NCBI RefSeq assembly: GCF_030814815.1
Contig: NZ_JAUSVR010000008.1
Coordinates: forward strand, 1 to 64,000
Direction of reading: 5' to 3'
Source: Ancylobacter amanitiformis
GTDB lineage: Bacteria; Pseudomonadota; Alphaproteobacteria; Rhizobiales; Xanthobacteraceae
DNA: 64,000 nt
Positions 1 through 7,761 of the stretch are shown piece by piece (within the stretch, counting starts at the first letter, position 1; each line of letters opens with the position of its first letter). The notes beneath the pieces are model-generated. The model worked only from the letters and a program-made list of their open reading frames with translations. It made no database searches and was not told where the DNA came from. The translations under genes were made by a program, and so were the position numbers.

Positions 1-111
1 GCGGGCTATGCCGGGGTGGAGAACGAACTGTTCTTCCGCGACAACACCATGATGCTCTTCGCCGACGCCAAGAAAATGGTCGAGGACATCGTCAAGAACC
101 TCGGGCATTGA
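1..111 (+). CDS. pntB: NAD(P) transhydrogenase subunit beta, C-terminal end
   Basis: Frame 1 is open from the window edge and encodes 36 residues, ending ...[17 protein letters not shown]... before TGA at 109-111. This is the conserved end of the NADP-binding domain III of the membrane-bound proton-translocating transhydrogenase, which couples hydride transfer from NADH to NADP+ with proton flow and supplies NADPH. The NTMMLF.DAKK signature is typical of PntB; the rest of the gene lies upstream of the window. A rho-independent terminator follows 24 bases after the stop, so this is the last gene of its operon. Identification is by remembered family sequence only. Confidence 0.85.
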   Translation, partial: AGYAGVENELFFRDNTMMLFADAKKMVEDIVKNLGH

Positions 112-135
112 TCGGCCGGGGGTGTTCCACGACAA

Positions 136-160
136 GGCCGGGTGAAAGCCCGGCCTTTTT
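136..160 (+). terminator. Rho-independent terminator after pntB
   Basis: GGCCGGG (136-142) and CCCGGCC (149-155) form a perfect 7-bp stem with a 6-base loop, followed directly by TTTTT (156-160). It lies just after the pntB stop and before the CBS gene. Confidence 0.85.
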
Positions 161-229
161 CATGGGAGCGCGCCTGCGCAGCGCTCGCCCCATGCTGCGC
201 TGCCGCGACTCTTTTGATTGACGACAGGT

Positions 230-240
230 GTATTGCATAC
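230..240. promoter_or_regulatory. Short palindrome upstream of the CBS gene
   Basis: GTAT-TGC-ATAC is a perfect palindrome with 4-bp arms, 65 bases before the CBS-protein start. A TTGACG hexamer at 218-223 could be a -35 element. The palindrome resembles GntR-type half sites, but its short length makes chance occurrence likely. Confidence 0.2.
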
Positions 241-304
241 CAGACTTCGACCAAAGGCTAAGAAGACGTGACGGCGCCCGTTCCACTCAGGTCGAGGAAA
301 CGCC

Positions 305-787
305 ATGCTTAACGCCATGCTTGTCGCCGATCTCATGACGCTGAAAAGCGCCCGCGTGCCCACCATCCGCATGACCGAAACCGTCGAAATGGCGGCAACG
401 CTGCTCAACCGCGAGCGTATCGGTGCGGTGGTGGTGAAGGATGCCTGCGGCTCGGAGGGCGATACGGTCGTCGGCATTTTTTCCGAGCGCGACCTTGTGC
501 GTGCCATCGCCGATCGCGGCATCGCCTCGTTGCGCGCGCCGGTCGCCGAACTGATGTCGCGCAACATGATTTCCTGCGCCATGCAGGACACGGTGGATCA
601 TGTGCGCGCGCTGATGGACGAGCACCATGTGCGTCACCTTCCCGTGCTGCAGGATCACCAGCTCGTCGGCGTGCTGAGCATTCGCGACGTGCTCGCCCAT
701 GATGTGCGCCTGGCGGCGCGGGCTGCCGCGGCTTTGGGATCGGTGGCGGGCGGGATGCAGGCGCCAGCGCCCTCCCTGCCATCCTGA
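305..787 (+). CDS. CBS-domain-pair protein
   Basis: A 160-residue soluble protein made almost entirely of two CBS domains (about residues 9-70 and 80-135), each with the usual ending (GIFSERDLVRAI and GVLSIRDVLAHD). CBS pairs bind adenine nucleotides such as AMP, ATP, NAD or SAM and act as energy or redox sensors; stand-alone pairs of this size are common in alphaproteobacteria and usually have no assigned partner. The ATG at 305 follows a GAGGAAA ribosome site (about 293-299); a second ATG at 317 is possible. The C-terminal 25 residues are Ala/Pro-rich and probably disordered. It stands alone between the pntB terminator and the convergent rpoH gene, so its partner cannot be read from context. 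Confidence 0.85.
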   Translation: MLNAMLVADLMTLKSARVPTIRMTETVEMAATLLNRERIGAVVVKDACGSEGDTVVGIFSERDLVRAIADRGIASLRAPVAELMSRNMISCAMQDTVDHVRALMDEHHVRHLPVLQDHQLVGVLSIRDVLAHDVRLAARAAAALGSVAGGMQAPAPSLPS

Positions 788-802
788 GGCCTTCGGCGAC
801 GC

Positions 803-843
803 TTCAAAAAATGAGAAACCCGCGCGAGGGCCCCCGCGCGGGT
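803..843 (-). terminator. Rho-independent terminator of rpoH
   Basis: A 9-bp GC-rich stem (818-826 pairing with 835-843, ACCCGCGCG/CGCGCGGGT) is followed on the minus strand by TTTCTCATTTTTT. The T tract is on the rpoH (minus) side, so it ends rpoH transcription; it may also slow readthrough from the convergent CBS gene. Confidence 0.75.
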
Positions 844-959
844 CTGTTCGTCTGGATCGCGCTCGCAAGCGCCACGCGGATTGCGATGTCGTCAATCGCG
901 TCCGCTCCGTCAGATGTGCCACGCCCGACACGCCGTGCGGCGCGCCAGCCTTCATGGCC

Positions 960-1871
960 TCACAGCGCCGGGGAGGTCTCGCGCCGAACGGGAGCGGTCT
1001 CCAGCTGGTGCACACGGTCGATAACCGCCTTCTGCACCTTCTCGAAGGCACGCACCTCGATCTGCCGAACGCGCTCGCGCGACACGCCGAACTCGGTGGC
1101 GAGGTCCTCCAGCGTCATCGGATCGTCGGTGAGCCGGCGTGCCTCGAAGATGCGGCGCTCGCGCTCGTTGAGCACCGAGAGGGCGCCCGCCAGCGCGCTG
1201 CGCCGGTTGTCCAGTTCCTCCACCTCGACCAGCGAGGATTCCTGGCTCTCGCGGTCATCGGCCAGCCAGTCCTGCCACTCGCCGCCGCCCTCGGCATCGC
1301 CGCGCAGCGGCGCGTTCAGCGACGCGTCGCCGCCGAGACGGCGGTTCATGTCGATGACGTCCTGCTCGGTGACGCCGAGCTTGGTGGCGATCTGCTGCAC
1401 CTGATCGGGGCGCAGGTCGCCCTCCTCGAGCGCGGAAATCTGGCTCTTCACCTTGCGCAGGTTGAAGAACAGCTTCTTCTGCGCCGCCGTGGTGCCCATC
1501 TTCACGAGGCTCCACGAGCGCAGGATGTATTCCTGGATCGAGGCCTTGATCCACCACATCGCATAGGTTGCGAGGCGGAAGCCCTTGTCGGGCTCGAAGC
1601 GCTTCACCGCCTGCATGAGGCCGACATTGCCTTCGGAGATGACTTCCGAGATCGGCAGCCCATAGCCGCGATAGCCCATGGCGATCTTGGCCACGAGGCG
1701 CAGATGGCTGGTGACGAGGCGATGCGCGGCTTCCGGATCCTCGTGCTCGCGCCAGCGCTTGGCGAGCATATATTCTTCCTGCGGCTCCAGCATGGGGAAC
1801 CGGCGAATCTCCGCGAGATAGCGGCTGAGGCCGCCTTCGGCAGACGGTAGATTCATGGCAGAACGGGCCAT
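960..1871 (-). CDS. rpoH: RNA polymerase sigma-32 factor (heat shock)
   Basis: A 303-residue sigma factor of the RpoH group. It directs RNA polymerase to heat-shock promoters. Region 2 contains the core-binding and -10 recognition helices (..EGNVGLMQAVKRFEP.., ..FRLATYAMWWIKASIQEYIL..); the RpoH-box-like stretch ..TAAQKKLFFNLRK.. follows, and region 4 ends with a helix-turn-helix (..LEDLATEFGVSRERVRQIE..). The length is normal for alphaproteobacterial RpoH (about 290-305). The ATG at 1871 has AAAGGG about 8 bases upstream; an internal ATG at 1859 is the alternative. A TATAGT-like -10 lies at 1948-1943 on the minus strand without a clear -35. The gene is next to rluD, as in many rhizobial relatives, and ends at its own terminator. 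Confidence 0.96.
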   Translation of the reverse strand: MARSAMNLPSAEGGLSRYLAEIRRFPMLEPQEEYMLAKRWREHEDPEAAHRLVTSHLRLVAKIAMGYRGYGLPISEVISEGNVGLMQAVKRFEPDKGFRLATYAMWWIKASIQEYILRSWSLVKMGTTAAQKKLFFNLRKVKSQISALEEGDLRPDQVQQIATKLGVTEQDVIDMNRRLGGDASLNAPLRGDAEGGGEWQDWLADDRESQESSLVEVEELDNRRSALAGALSVLNERERRIFEARRLTDDPMTLEDLATEFGVSRERVRQIEVRAFEKVQKAVIDRVHQLETAPVRRETSPAL

Positions 1872-2049
1872 GACAGAACCCTTTCTTTCTCGGCCCCCGA
1901 AATAGGGCGACCGGTGCGCGGCCGCTGATCGCCGACCGCTGGACTATACTAGCAGCAACCGATTTATTTTGCGAAAGCGCAAGACGTTACGGGGTCACGA
2001 AGCGTTGACCGGGTACGGGCGCACCCTGCCGCGCGGCCTCTCGTCCGGG

Positions 2050-3099
2050 TCAGCGTCCGCTGGCGAGCGCCTGTTCCAACGCCTGCAGATCGGGTGGAAG
2101 CTCGCTCTCGAACAGCAGGAACTCGCCCGTGGCGGGATGTTCGAAGCCCAGCCGCGCCGCATGCAGCGCCTGCCGGCCGAACCCCTCCACCATGGCGCGC
2201 GTCTGCGGCCCGAGCCGGGTTGCCCGCGTGCGCTGGCTGCTGCCGTAAAGCGCATCGCCGATCAGGGCATGGCCGATATGCGCCATGTGCACGCGGATCT
2301 GGTGGGTGCGGCCGGTTTCCAGCTGGCATTCGACCATCGCCGCGATCGGGCGGCCCTGCTCGTCCTCGAACGAGGCGAGCCGCGACCAGTGCGTAATGGC
2401 AAAACGCCCCTCGCGGCGCACCGCGATCTTCTCGCGCGAGGTGGAATGCCGGGCGAGGGCGACGTCGACCGTGCCGCTGGGCAGTTCCGGGGTTCCCCAG
2501 ACGAAGGCGACATAGGCCCGCTCCAGCGGCCCGGTGCGGCCATGGTCGGCGAACTGCGCGGCGAGGCGCTTGTGGGCGCGGTCGTTCTTGGCCACGACGA
2601 GAAGGCCCGACGTGTCCTTGTCCAGCCGATGCACGATGCCGGGCCGGCGCACGCCGCCAATGCCGGAAAGGCTTGCCCCGCAATGGTGCAGCAGCGCGTT
2701 GACCAGCGTGCCGTCGGCATTGCCCGGAGCGGGATGCACCACGAGCCCGGCCGGCTTGTCGACGACGATGAGATGATCGTCCTCGTAGACGATGACGAGC
2801 GGAATGTCCTGCGCCACCGGCTCGGCAGCCTCCGGCGGCGGCAGATCCAGGGTGAAGTGCGTGCCCGCCGTGATCTTGGCCGAACCATTGGTGACGGCCA
2901 CGCCCTCGCGCGCCAGCCGCCCCTCGGTGATCAGCGCCTGCAGGCGGGTGCGGCTGAGCTCGGGCAGATGCCGCGCCAGCGCCCGATCGAGCCGCAGGCC
3001 TTCATCCTCGGGCGCGGTGATGATATCGACGCGCAGCGCGCCCTCTTCGGCGGCGATCTCGTCCACCTCATCCAGCGGTTCATCCGGCGGTGCCTGCAT
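2050..3099 (-). CDS. RluD-type 23S rRNA pseudouridine synthase
   Basis: A 349-residue RluA/RluD-family enzyme that isomerises specific uridines of ribosomal RNA to pseudouridine. It has an N-terminal S4 RNA-binding domain (about 36-90) and a catalytic domain with the motif HRLDKDTSG, in which Asp160 is the catalytic aspartate; ETGRTHQIRVHMAHIGH further on is also diagnostic. The reading frame stays open another 237 bases upstream, but this runs antisense through the divergent small membrane gene, and the ATG at 3099 has GGGAGA 5-10 bases before it, so this start is preferred. The start codon overlaps the divergent start at 3098 within one CATG. RluD, rather than RluA or RluC, is favoured by the acidic N-terminus and the S4 domain, but this is not certain. 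Confidence 0.88.
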   Translation of the reverse strand: MQAPPDEPLDEVDEIAAEEGALRVDIITAPEDEGLRLDRALARHLPELSRTRLQALITEGRLAREGVAVTNGSAKITAGTHFTLDLPPPEAAEPVAQDIPLVIVYEDDHLIVVDKPAGLVVHPAPGNADGTLVNALLHHCGASLSGIGGVRRPGIVHRLDKDTSGLLVVAKNDRAHKRLAAQFADHGRTGPLERAYVAFVWGTPELPSGTVDVALARHSTSREKIAVRREGRFAITHWSRLASFEDEQGRPIAAMVECQLETGRTHQIRVHMAHIGHALIGDALYGSSQRTRATRLGPQTRAMVEGFGRQALHAARLGFEHPATGEFLLFESELPPDLQALEQALASGR

Positions 3100-3436
3100 G
3101 ACTTCTCCCGATTCCGATGGCGACAGGCTGAGCCCCGCGCAGGAGCGCGTGCTGCGCAAGGTACGCCGTTTCGCAGCCTTTTCCGGCTTGATCATGCTGC
3201 TCGGCTTCATCGCCGTGTTTGGTGCCATCGCATACAAGCTCATGGGCGCAAGGAAAAGCGCCGCCGACATCAGCGGCACGATCCAGCTGCCAAAGGGGGC
3301 GAGCGTGCGCTCCGCGCTGGTGGCGGGCGATCTCATCGCGGTGACGGTGGAGCGCGGCGGCGTGGTGGAGACGCGGCTGTTCGACCTCGCGACACGGGCG
3401 CCGCGCGGCGTCCTGACCTTCGCCAGCGAGCCGTGA
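3098..3436 (+). CDS. Small single-pass membrane protein (DUF6476-like)
   Basis: A 112-residue protein. Residues 11-24 are basic (ERVLRKVRRFAAFS), followed by one transmembrane helix (about 27-48, LIMLLGFIAVFGAIAYKL), then a C-terminal domain of about 60 residues rich in beta strands (DLIAVTVERGGVVETRLFDL). The charge distribution predicts a cytoplasmic N-terminus and periplasmic C-terminus. Proteins of this size and pattern sit divergently from rluD in many alphaproteobacteria and, from memory, correspond to DUF6476; their function is unknown. The ATG at 3098 overlaps the rluD-like start codon on the other strand; GGCGG lies about 7 bases upstream. Confidence 0.75.
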   Translation: MTSPDSDGDRLSPAQERVLRKVRRFAAFSGLIMLLGFIAVFGAIAYKLMGARKSAADISGTIQLPKGASVRSALVAGDLIAVTVERGGVVETRLFDLATRAPRGVLTFASEP

Positions 3437-3568
3437 GGCTTGCCGGGGCAATCCCCCGCGGGCGGAGCCCCGCCAAGGATGAGGCCATGGCTGTGAAAAA
3501 CCCGGCGGATGATGTGCGGCGGCCTTGACCGGTCGGGGGCTTGTCTCTAAGAGACGCGGCTACCGCAC

Positions 3569-3643
3569 GCGCCCATCGTCTAGCGGTTAGGACGTCGCCC
3601 TCTCACGGCGAAAACCGGGGTTCGATTCCCCGTGGGCGCGCCA
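3569..3643 (+). tRNA. tRNA-Glu (anticodon CTC)
   Basis: A complete cloverleaf: acceptor GCGCCCA (3569-3575) pairs with TGGGCGC, discriminator G at 3640, encoded CCA at 3641-3643; the D arm contains TAGCGGTTAG; the anticodon loop has CTC as in other tRNA-Glu genes (CCCTCTCACGG); the T arm is CGGGGTTCGATTCCCCG. It reads GAG codons. It is the last core-type gene before the accessory catabolic region. Confidence 0.96.
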
Positions 3644-4157
3644 CTTCCGTACAAAACCGCGAACACCCGGATGGGTGGCGTGGTCGGCGAGTGGCCCCCT
3701 TTCCGGCACCATCCTTGATCCATGGCGCAGCGCGCTGCGTGCTGGTCGCCACGGCATCGATCCGCGAGTGCGGACCGGTCTTGTGCACGGCACCCTCGGG
3801 GATGTTCACGGACTGATCAGCCCGAAGCGGGCCTGCCTGTCCGGACTGAGCGACGTGCGGCCGGACTTTGATTTTCGATCCGCTCCAGCTCCAGATCCAG
3901 CTCCAGCTCCAGCGTGGTGCGCGCGATCCTCGTCGGCTCTGCGCTTCGCGATATGTTCCTTGAGCCTGTCATCGGGTTCGGCAATGCCGTCGGCGACGCG
4001 TTGACACGGCCCCCGCAGCCTGCGGCCGGGCGGTTGTCGTGTCGCGGGACAGTCAATCGATCCTTGCCCTGACCGGAGCTTCCGCCTCACCCCGCGCGTC
4101 GGCGACGAATGGGCGCGCCGCCTCCCGTCGCTCGGGCATCCGCGTCAGCAGGCTCTC
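3644..4157. other. Gene-free stretch between tRNA-Glu and the GntR gene
   Basis: About 510 bases with no reading frame that looks protein-coding in composition or start context. It contains a short 6-bp tandem repeat (3883-3912) and a weak GTCCGG/CCGGAC inverted pair (3839-3866). No integrase, att-like copy of the tRNA 3' end or insertion sequence was seen. Confidence 0.5.
3883..3912. repeat. Five copies of a 6-bp tandem repeat
   Basis: CTCCAG repeated five times in a row (third copy ATCCAG). It lies in the gene-free stretch after tRNA-Glu. Confidence 0.8.
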
Positions 4158-4186
4158 TTGACTTGTATGGTAGTATGCAAGATGGT
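4158..4186 (+). promoter_or_regulatory. Promoter-operator of the GntR/TRAP operon
   Basis: TTGACT at 4158-4163 is a good -35 hexamer. It overlaps an inverted repeat, CTTGTAT (4162-4168) and ATGCAAG (4175-4181), 6 of 7 positions complementary with a 6-base spacer, 29 bases before the GntR start. This is the size and symmetry expected for a FadR/UxuR-type GntR operator, so autoregulation by the adjacent regulator is likely. The -10 element is not clear. Confidence 0.55.
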
Positions 4187-4209
4187 GCGCACGGGTAGGG
4201 AATACGCAG

Positions 4210-4899
4210 ATGCAACTCGCCGGATTGGATGCCGCATCGCTCAAGACGGTACGCGTGAGCGTCGTCGATCAGCTCTATGCGACCCTGCGCGGCGCCATCA
4301 TCGACAATGATCTCAGCCCCGGCGCGCGGATCTCCGAGACGGAAATCGCGCAGCATTACGGCGTCAGTCGCCAGCCGGTTCGCGAAGCGTTCATCAAGCT
4401 CGCCAATGAGGGGCTCCTCGAAATTCGCCCGCAGCGCGGCACCTTCGTCGCGAAAATCTCCCGGCCCGCCGTCATGGATGCCCGCTTCGTGCGCGAGGCC
4501 GTCGAAGCCGACATCGTCAAGCTGCTGGCACAGGCGCCCGAGCCGACGCTGATCGCGGATCTGCGCGGCCACCTTGTCCGCCAGCGCGAGATTATCGGCG
4601 GCTCGGCCCGGGACTTCATGGAGGCTGACGAGGCCTTTCATCACACGCTTGCCGCCGGTGCCGGCAAGGAGAACGCCTGGCGGGTGATCGTCGAGATGAA
4701 GGCGCAGATGGACCGTGTGCGCTTCCTGTCCAGCATGCACTTCTCGGTCGCCCGCCTGGTCGATCAACACACGCAACTGGTCGATGCGATTGCGGCGGGC
4801 GATGCCGTGGGCGCCGAGCAGGCCATCCGTTCTCACCTGCGGGGCATCCTTCAGGACCTGCCGATCATCGAGCAGGAGCACCCCGAGTATTTCCGCTGA
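4210..4899 (+). CDS. GntR-family regulator, FadR/FCD subfamily
   Basis: A 229-residue regulator with an N-terminal winged helix (about 17-82, including ..ISETEIAQHYGVSRQPVREAF..) and a C-terminal all-helical FCD domain (about 90-215). FCD domains bind small organic acids, often through a metal held by Asp/His side chains; here EADEAFHHTLAAGAG and the later histidines (MHFS, DQHTQL, RSHLRG) fit that pattern. It is the first gene of the sugar-acid operon, 43 bases before the TRAP binding-protein gene, and probably represses that operon until a hexuronate or hexonate is present. The ligand is inferred from the neighbours UxuA, UxuB and KdgK. The palindrome at 4162-4181 is the likely operator. 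Confidence 0.92.
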   Translation: MQLAGLDAASLKTVRVSVVDQLYATLRGAIIDNDLSPGARISETEIAQHYGVSRQPVREAFIKLANEGLLEIRPQRGTFVAKISRPAVMDARFVREAVEADIVKLLAQAPEPTLIADLRGHLVRQREIIGGSARDFMEADEAFHHTLAAGAGKENAWRVIVEMKAQMDRVRFLSSMHFSVARLVDQHTQLVDAIAAGDAVGAEQAIRSHLRGILQDLPIIEQEHPEYFR

Positions 4900-4942
4900 C
4901 CCTCCGGCTGATGGCCGGAAATCAAAAAACGAGGAGGAAACC

Positions 4943-5917
4943 ATGATGTTCAAGACAATCACGCGACTTGCGGCCACGTGTGCCGCCCTCACGCTGCTCG
5001 GCAGCGCCGCCATGGCGGATGTCACCCTCAAGCTCGGCCACCTCGCCAATGAGGAAAACATCTGGCACAAGGCCGCGCTGAAGTTCGGCGAAGAAGTTCA
5101 GGCCCTCTCCGATGGCCGCGTGAAGGTTCAGGTCTATCCCAACGAGTCGCTCGGCAAGGAGATGGACCTCATCAACGGCATGCAACTCGGCACCGCCGAC
5201 ATGACGATCACGGGCGAGAGCCTGCAGAACTGGGCGCCCAAGGCGGCGCTGCTGGCGCTGCCTTATGGTTATCGCTCGCTGGAGCACATGGACAAGGTCG
5301 CCTCCGGCGAGATCGGCAAGCAGATCGAGGCCGAGATCATCGAGAAGGCAAGTGTGCGTCCGCTCACCTATTTCGCGCGCGGCCCGCGCAACCTTTCCGC
5401 CAACAAGGAAATCAAGACGCCGGACGAACTGAAGGGCTTCAAGCTGCGCGTCCCGAATGTGCCGATCTTCGTCGCGGCCTGGCAGGCCATGGGTGCCAAT
5501 CCGACCCCGATGGCCTTCTCCGAAGTGTTCACCTCGCTGCAGAACGGCACCATCAACGGCCAGGAGAACCCGCTCGCCCTGTTCAAGTCGGGCGGCTTCT
5601 ACGAGGTGCAGAAGGTCATCAACAAGACCGAGCATGTCCGGTCCTGGATCTACCTCGTCATCTCCGAGCGGACCTGGAACAAGCTGTCGGACCCGGACAA
5701 GGCGGCCGTCACGGAAGCCGCCAAGCGTACGCAGGTCTATGAGCGCGCGCTGTTCCTCGCCGACGAGGCGGCGCTGGTGAAGGATCTGGAAGGTCGCGGC
5801 GTGAAATTTGTCGATGTCGACAAGGAAGCGTTTGCCGCCAAGGCTCGCGATGCCGTGATCAAGGCGGTGCCCGCCTCCATTCGCCCGCTCGCCGAGCAGA
5901 TCTTCAACAGCAACTGA
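4943..5917 (+). CDS. TRAP transporter substrate-binding protein (DctP family)
   Basis: A 324-residue periplasmic binding protein. A signal peptide covers about residues 1-25 (cleavage after ..GSAAMA). The mature part follows the DctP fold: KLGHL...HKAALKFGEEV at the start, the ..ELKGFKLRVPNVP.. segment containing the arginine that normally ion-pairs with a substrate carboxylate, and ..FTSLQNGTINGQENPL... It delivers an organic or sugar acid to the DctQM permease encoded next. The ATG at 4943 follows a strong GAGGAGG site; ATG at 4946 is equally possible. The nearby mannonate pathway suggests a hexuronate/hexonate ligand. Confidence 0.93.
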   Translation: MMFKTITRLAATCAALTLLGSAAMADVTLKLGHLANEENIWHKAALKFGEEVQALSDGRVKVQVYPNESLGKEMDLINGMQLGTADMTITGESLQNWAPKAALLALPYGYRSLEHMDKVASGEIGKQIEAEIIEKASVRPLTYFARGPRNLSANKEIKTPDELKGFKLRVPNVPIFVAAWQAMGANPTPMAFSEVFTSLQNGTINGQENPLALFKSGGFYEVQKVINKTEHVRSWIYLVISERTWNKLSDPDKAAVTEAAKRTQVYERALFLADEAALVKDLEGRGVKFVDVDKEAFAAKARDAVIKAVPASIRPLAEQIFNSN

Positions 5918-5975
5918 CACGCCCGTGCCGGCCGGCTCCACCGGTGAGCCGGCCGGTCCGCGCGCGGAGGCATTC

Positions 5976-6476
5976 ATGACACGTTTGTTCAAAGGGCTGG
6001 AGGGGCTGTGCCGCCTCCTGATCCTGGCGGCATTCCTCGTGCTGTCGGGCTCGGTGCTGCTGCAGGTATTTGCCCGAACCTTCCTTGCCTCCGCCCCTGT
6101 GTGGACCGAGGAACTGACCCGGTTCTGCCTGATCTATATCGGCGCCCTCGGTGCCGGTCTGGCGCTTCGCAGCGGCGACCTGGTCAATGTCGACCTTCTC
6201 TGCGAGAGCATGCCGGGTCGTCAGCCCTGGATGTTGCGGTTTCTCTGCGCGCTGCTCACCGCCGGTTTCGCCCTGGTTCTCATCCCCGCGGCCTGGGACT
6301 ACACCTCGATCGGCATGCGTCAGACCGCTCCTTCGCTCGGTTGGCGCATGGATTTCATCCACGCCGCCATGCTGGTCCTGTTCGTCACCCTCGCGCTGTG
6401 GGCGCTGATGCGCGTCTACGAGATGCTGTCCCGTCGCCATGACGGTCGCCCAATTCCGATGTCAGGGGACGAATGA
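5976..6476 (+). CDS. TRAP transporter small membrane subunit (DctQ family)
   Basis: A 166-residue protein with four predicted transmembrane helices (about 12-35, 45-70, 85-108, 128-150) and the DctQ feature of polar residues between helices 2 and 3 (..WTEELTRFCLIYIGALGAGLALRSG..). It joins the large subunit to form the sodium-driven TRAP permease. The ATG at 5976 is chosen because GCGGAGG lies 6-12 bases upstream; the in-frame upstream extension has no ribosome site. The stop overlaps the DctM start by four bases (ATGA), indicating coupled translation. Confidence 0.92.
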   Translation: MTRLFKGLEGLCRLLILAAFLVLSGSVLLQVFARTFLASAPVWTEELTRFCLIYIGALGAGLALRSGDLVNVDLLCESMPGRQPWMLRFLCALLTAGFALVLIPAAWDYTSIGMRQTAPSLGWRMDFIHAAMLVLFVTLALWALMRVYEMLSRRHDGRPIPMSGDE

Positions 6477-7753
6477 TGGGCCTCACACTGCTGCTTTGCA
6501 CCTTCGTGATCGGGCTTGCCATTGGCCTGCCGGTCGCGGTCACGCTCGGCATCTCCTCGATGGCCTATCTCGTCTTCGCGGACATCCCCCTCGTGGTGAT
6601 TCCGCAGAAGATGTATGCCGGCATGGACAGCTTCGTGCTGCTCTGCATCCCCGGCTTCATCCTGGCCGGCAATCTCATGAATTCCGGCGGCATTACCGAA
6701 CGCATCATCCGCTTCGCCAACGCGCTGGTCGGCTGGATGCGCGGCGGCCTTGCGCAGGCGAATATCGCCGCCTCGATGCTGTTCGGCGGCATTTCGGGTA
6801 CCGCGGTTGCAGACGTCGCCTCGGTCGGCGGCATGATGATTCCCGGCATGAAAAAGGCGGGGTACCCCGCCGCCTTCTCGGCGGCGGTCACGGCGGCCTC
6901 CTCGACCGTCGGCCCGATGATCCCGCCGAGCGTGCCGATGATCATCGTCGGCTCGCTGTCCGGTCTTTCGGTCGGCAAGCTGTTCCTGGCCGGCGCGGTG
7001 CCCGGTGTGCTGATGGGGCTGGCCATGATGGTCACCACCTATTTCCTCGCGAAGAAGCACGCCTTCCCGCGCGAGCCGTTCAAGGGCCTGCGCGAACTGT
7101 TCACCTCCTTCGCAGGGGCGATCTGGGCCATCGCGATGACGGTTCTGATCGTCGGCGGCCTGCTGCTCGGCATCACCACGCCGACCGAGACGGCCATCGT
7201 CGCCTGTCTCTACGCGGTCGTTGTGGGGCTCTTCGTCTATCGCGAACTGCCCGTCAGCCGGATTCCGAAGATCATCATCGACAGCGCCATCAGTTCGGCG
7301 GGAATCCTCGTGCTGGTCGGCACCGCCAATGTGTTCGGCTGGATCCTGGTGGCCGAGCGTATCCCGCAGATGCTGGCCGATACCGTGCTGTCGATCACCG
7401 ACAACAAGTTCGTCGTCATCCTGCTGATCAACATCCTGCTGCTGTTCGTCGGCATGTTCATGGAGACGATCGCGGCGCTGATCATCCTGTTCGTGCCGCT
7501 GCTCACGCTGGCGACCGCGGTCGGCATCGATCCGCTGCACTTCGCCTGTTTCGCCGTGCTGAACCTGATGATCGGCCTGACGACGCCGCCCGTCGGCGTG
7601 TGCCTGTTCGTGGCGGCCAATATCGCGCGGCTGCCGCTCTCCCCGGTCATCAAGGCCATCGTGCCCTACATCATCACCAACATCATCGTCCTTCTGATGG
7701 TCAGCTATTTCGCCCCGCTCGCGACCTGGCTGCCCAACCTGCTGATGCCGTGA
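6473..7753 (+). CDS. TRAP transporter large permease subunit (DctM family)
   Basis: A 426-residue integral membrane protein with about 12 hydrophobic segments, the expected length for DctM. Typical features include ..GIPGFILAGNLMNSGGIT..-type helices near residue 55, GGISGTAVADVASVG and the conserved TTPPVGVCLFVAANIA near the C-terminus. It carries the ion and substrate path of the TRAP transporter. It overlaps DctQ by four bases and is followed after 8 bases by the zinc dehydrogenase gene, so transporter and enzymes are one transcript. Confidence 0.94.
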   Translation: MMGLTLLLCTFVIGLAIGLPVAVTLGISSMAYLVFADIPLVVIPQKMYAGMDSFVLLCIPGFILAGNLMNSGGITERIIRFANALVGWMRGGLAQANIAASMLFGGISGTAVADVASVGGMMIPGMKKAGYPAAFSAAVTAASSTVGPMIPPSVPMIIVGSLSGLSVGKLFLAGAVPGVLMGLAMMVTTYFLAKKHAFPREPFKGLRELFTSFAGAIWAIAMTVLIVGGLLLGITTPTETAIVACLYAVVVGLFVYRELPVSRIPKIIIDSAISSAGILVLVGTANVFGWILVAERIPQMLADTVLSITDNKFVVILLINILLLFVGMFMETIAALIILFVPLLTLATAVGIDPLHFACFAVLNLMIGLTTPPVGVCLFVAANIARLPLSPVIKAIVPYIITNIIVLLMVSYFAPLATWLPNLLMP

Positions 7754-7761
7754 GGTCTGTC

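Noticed and set aside
3100-3336. Extended N-terminus of the rluD-like protein
   Set aside because: The extension is antisense to the small membrane protein gene, lacks RluD similarity, and the ATG at 3099 has a better ribosome site.
3569-3643. tRNA-Glu as a proven att site of a genomic island
   Set aside because: No integrase and no second copy of the tRNA 3' end were found in the window.
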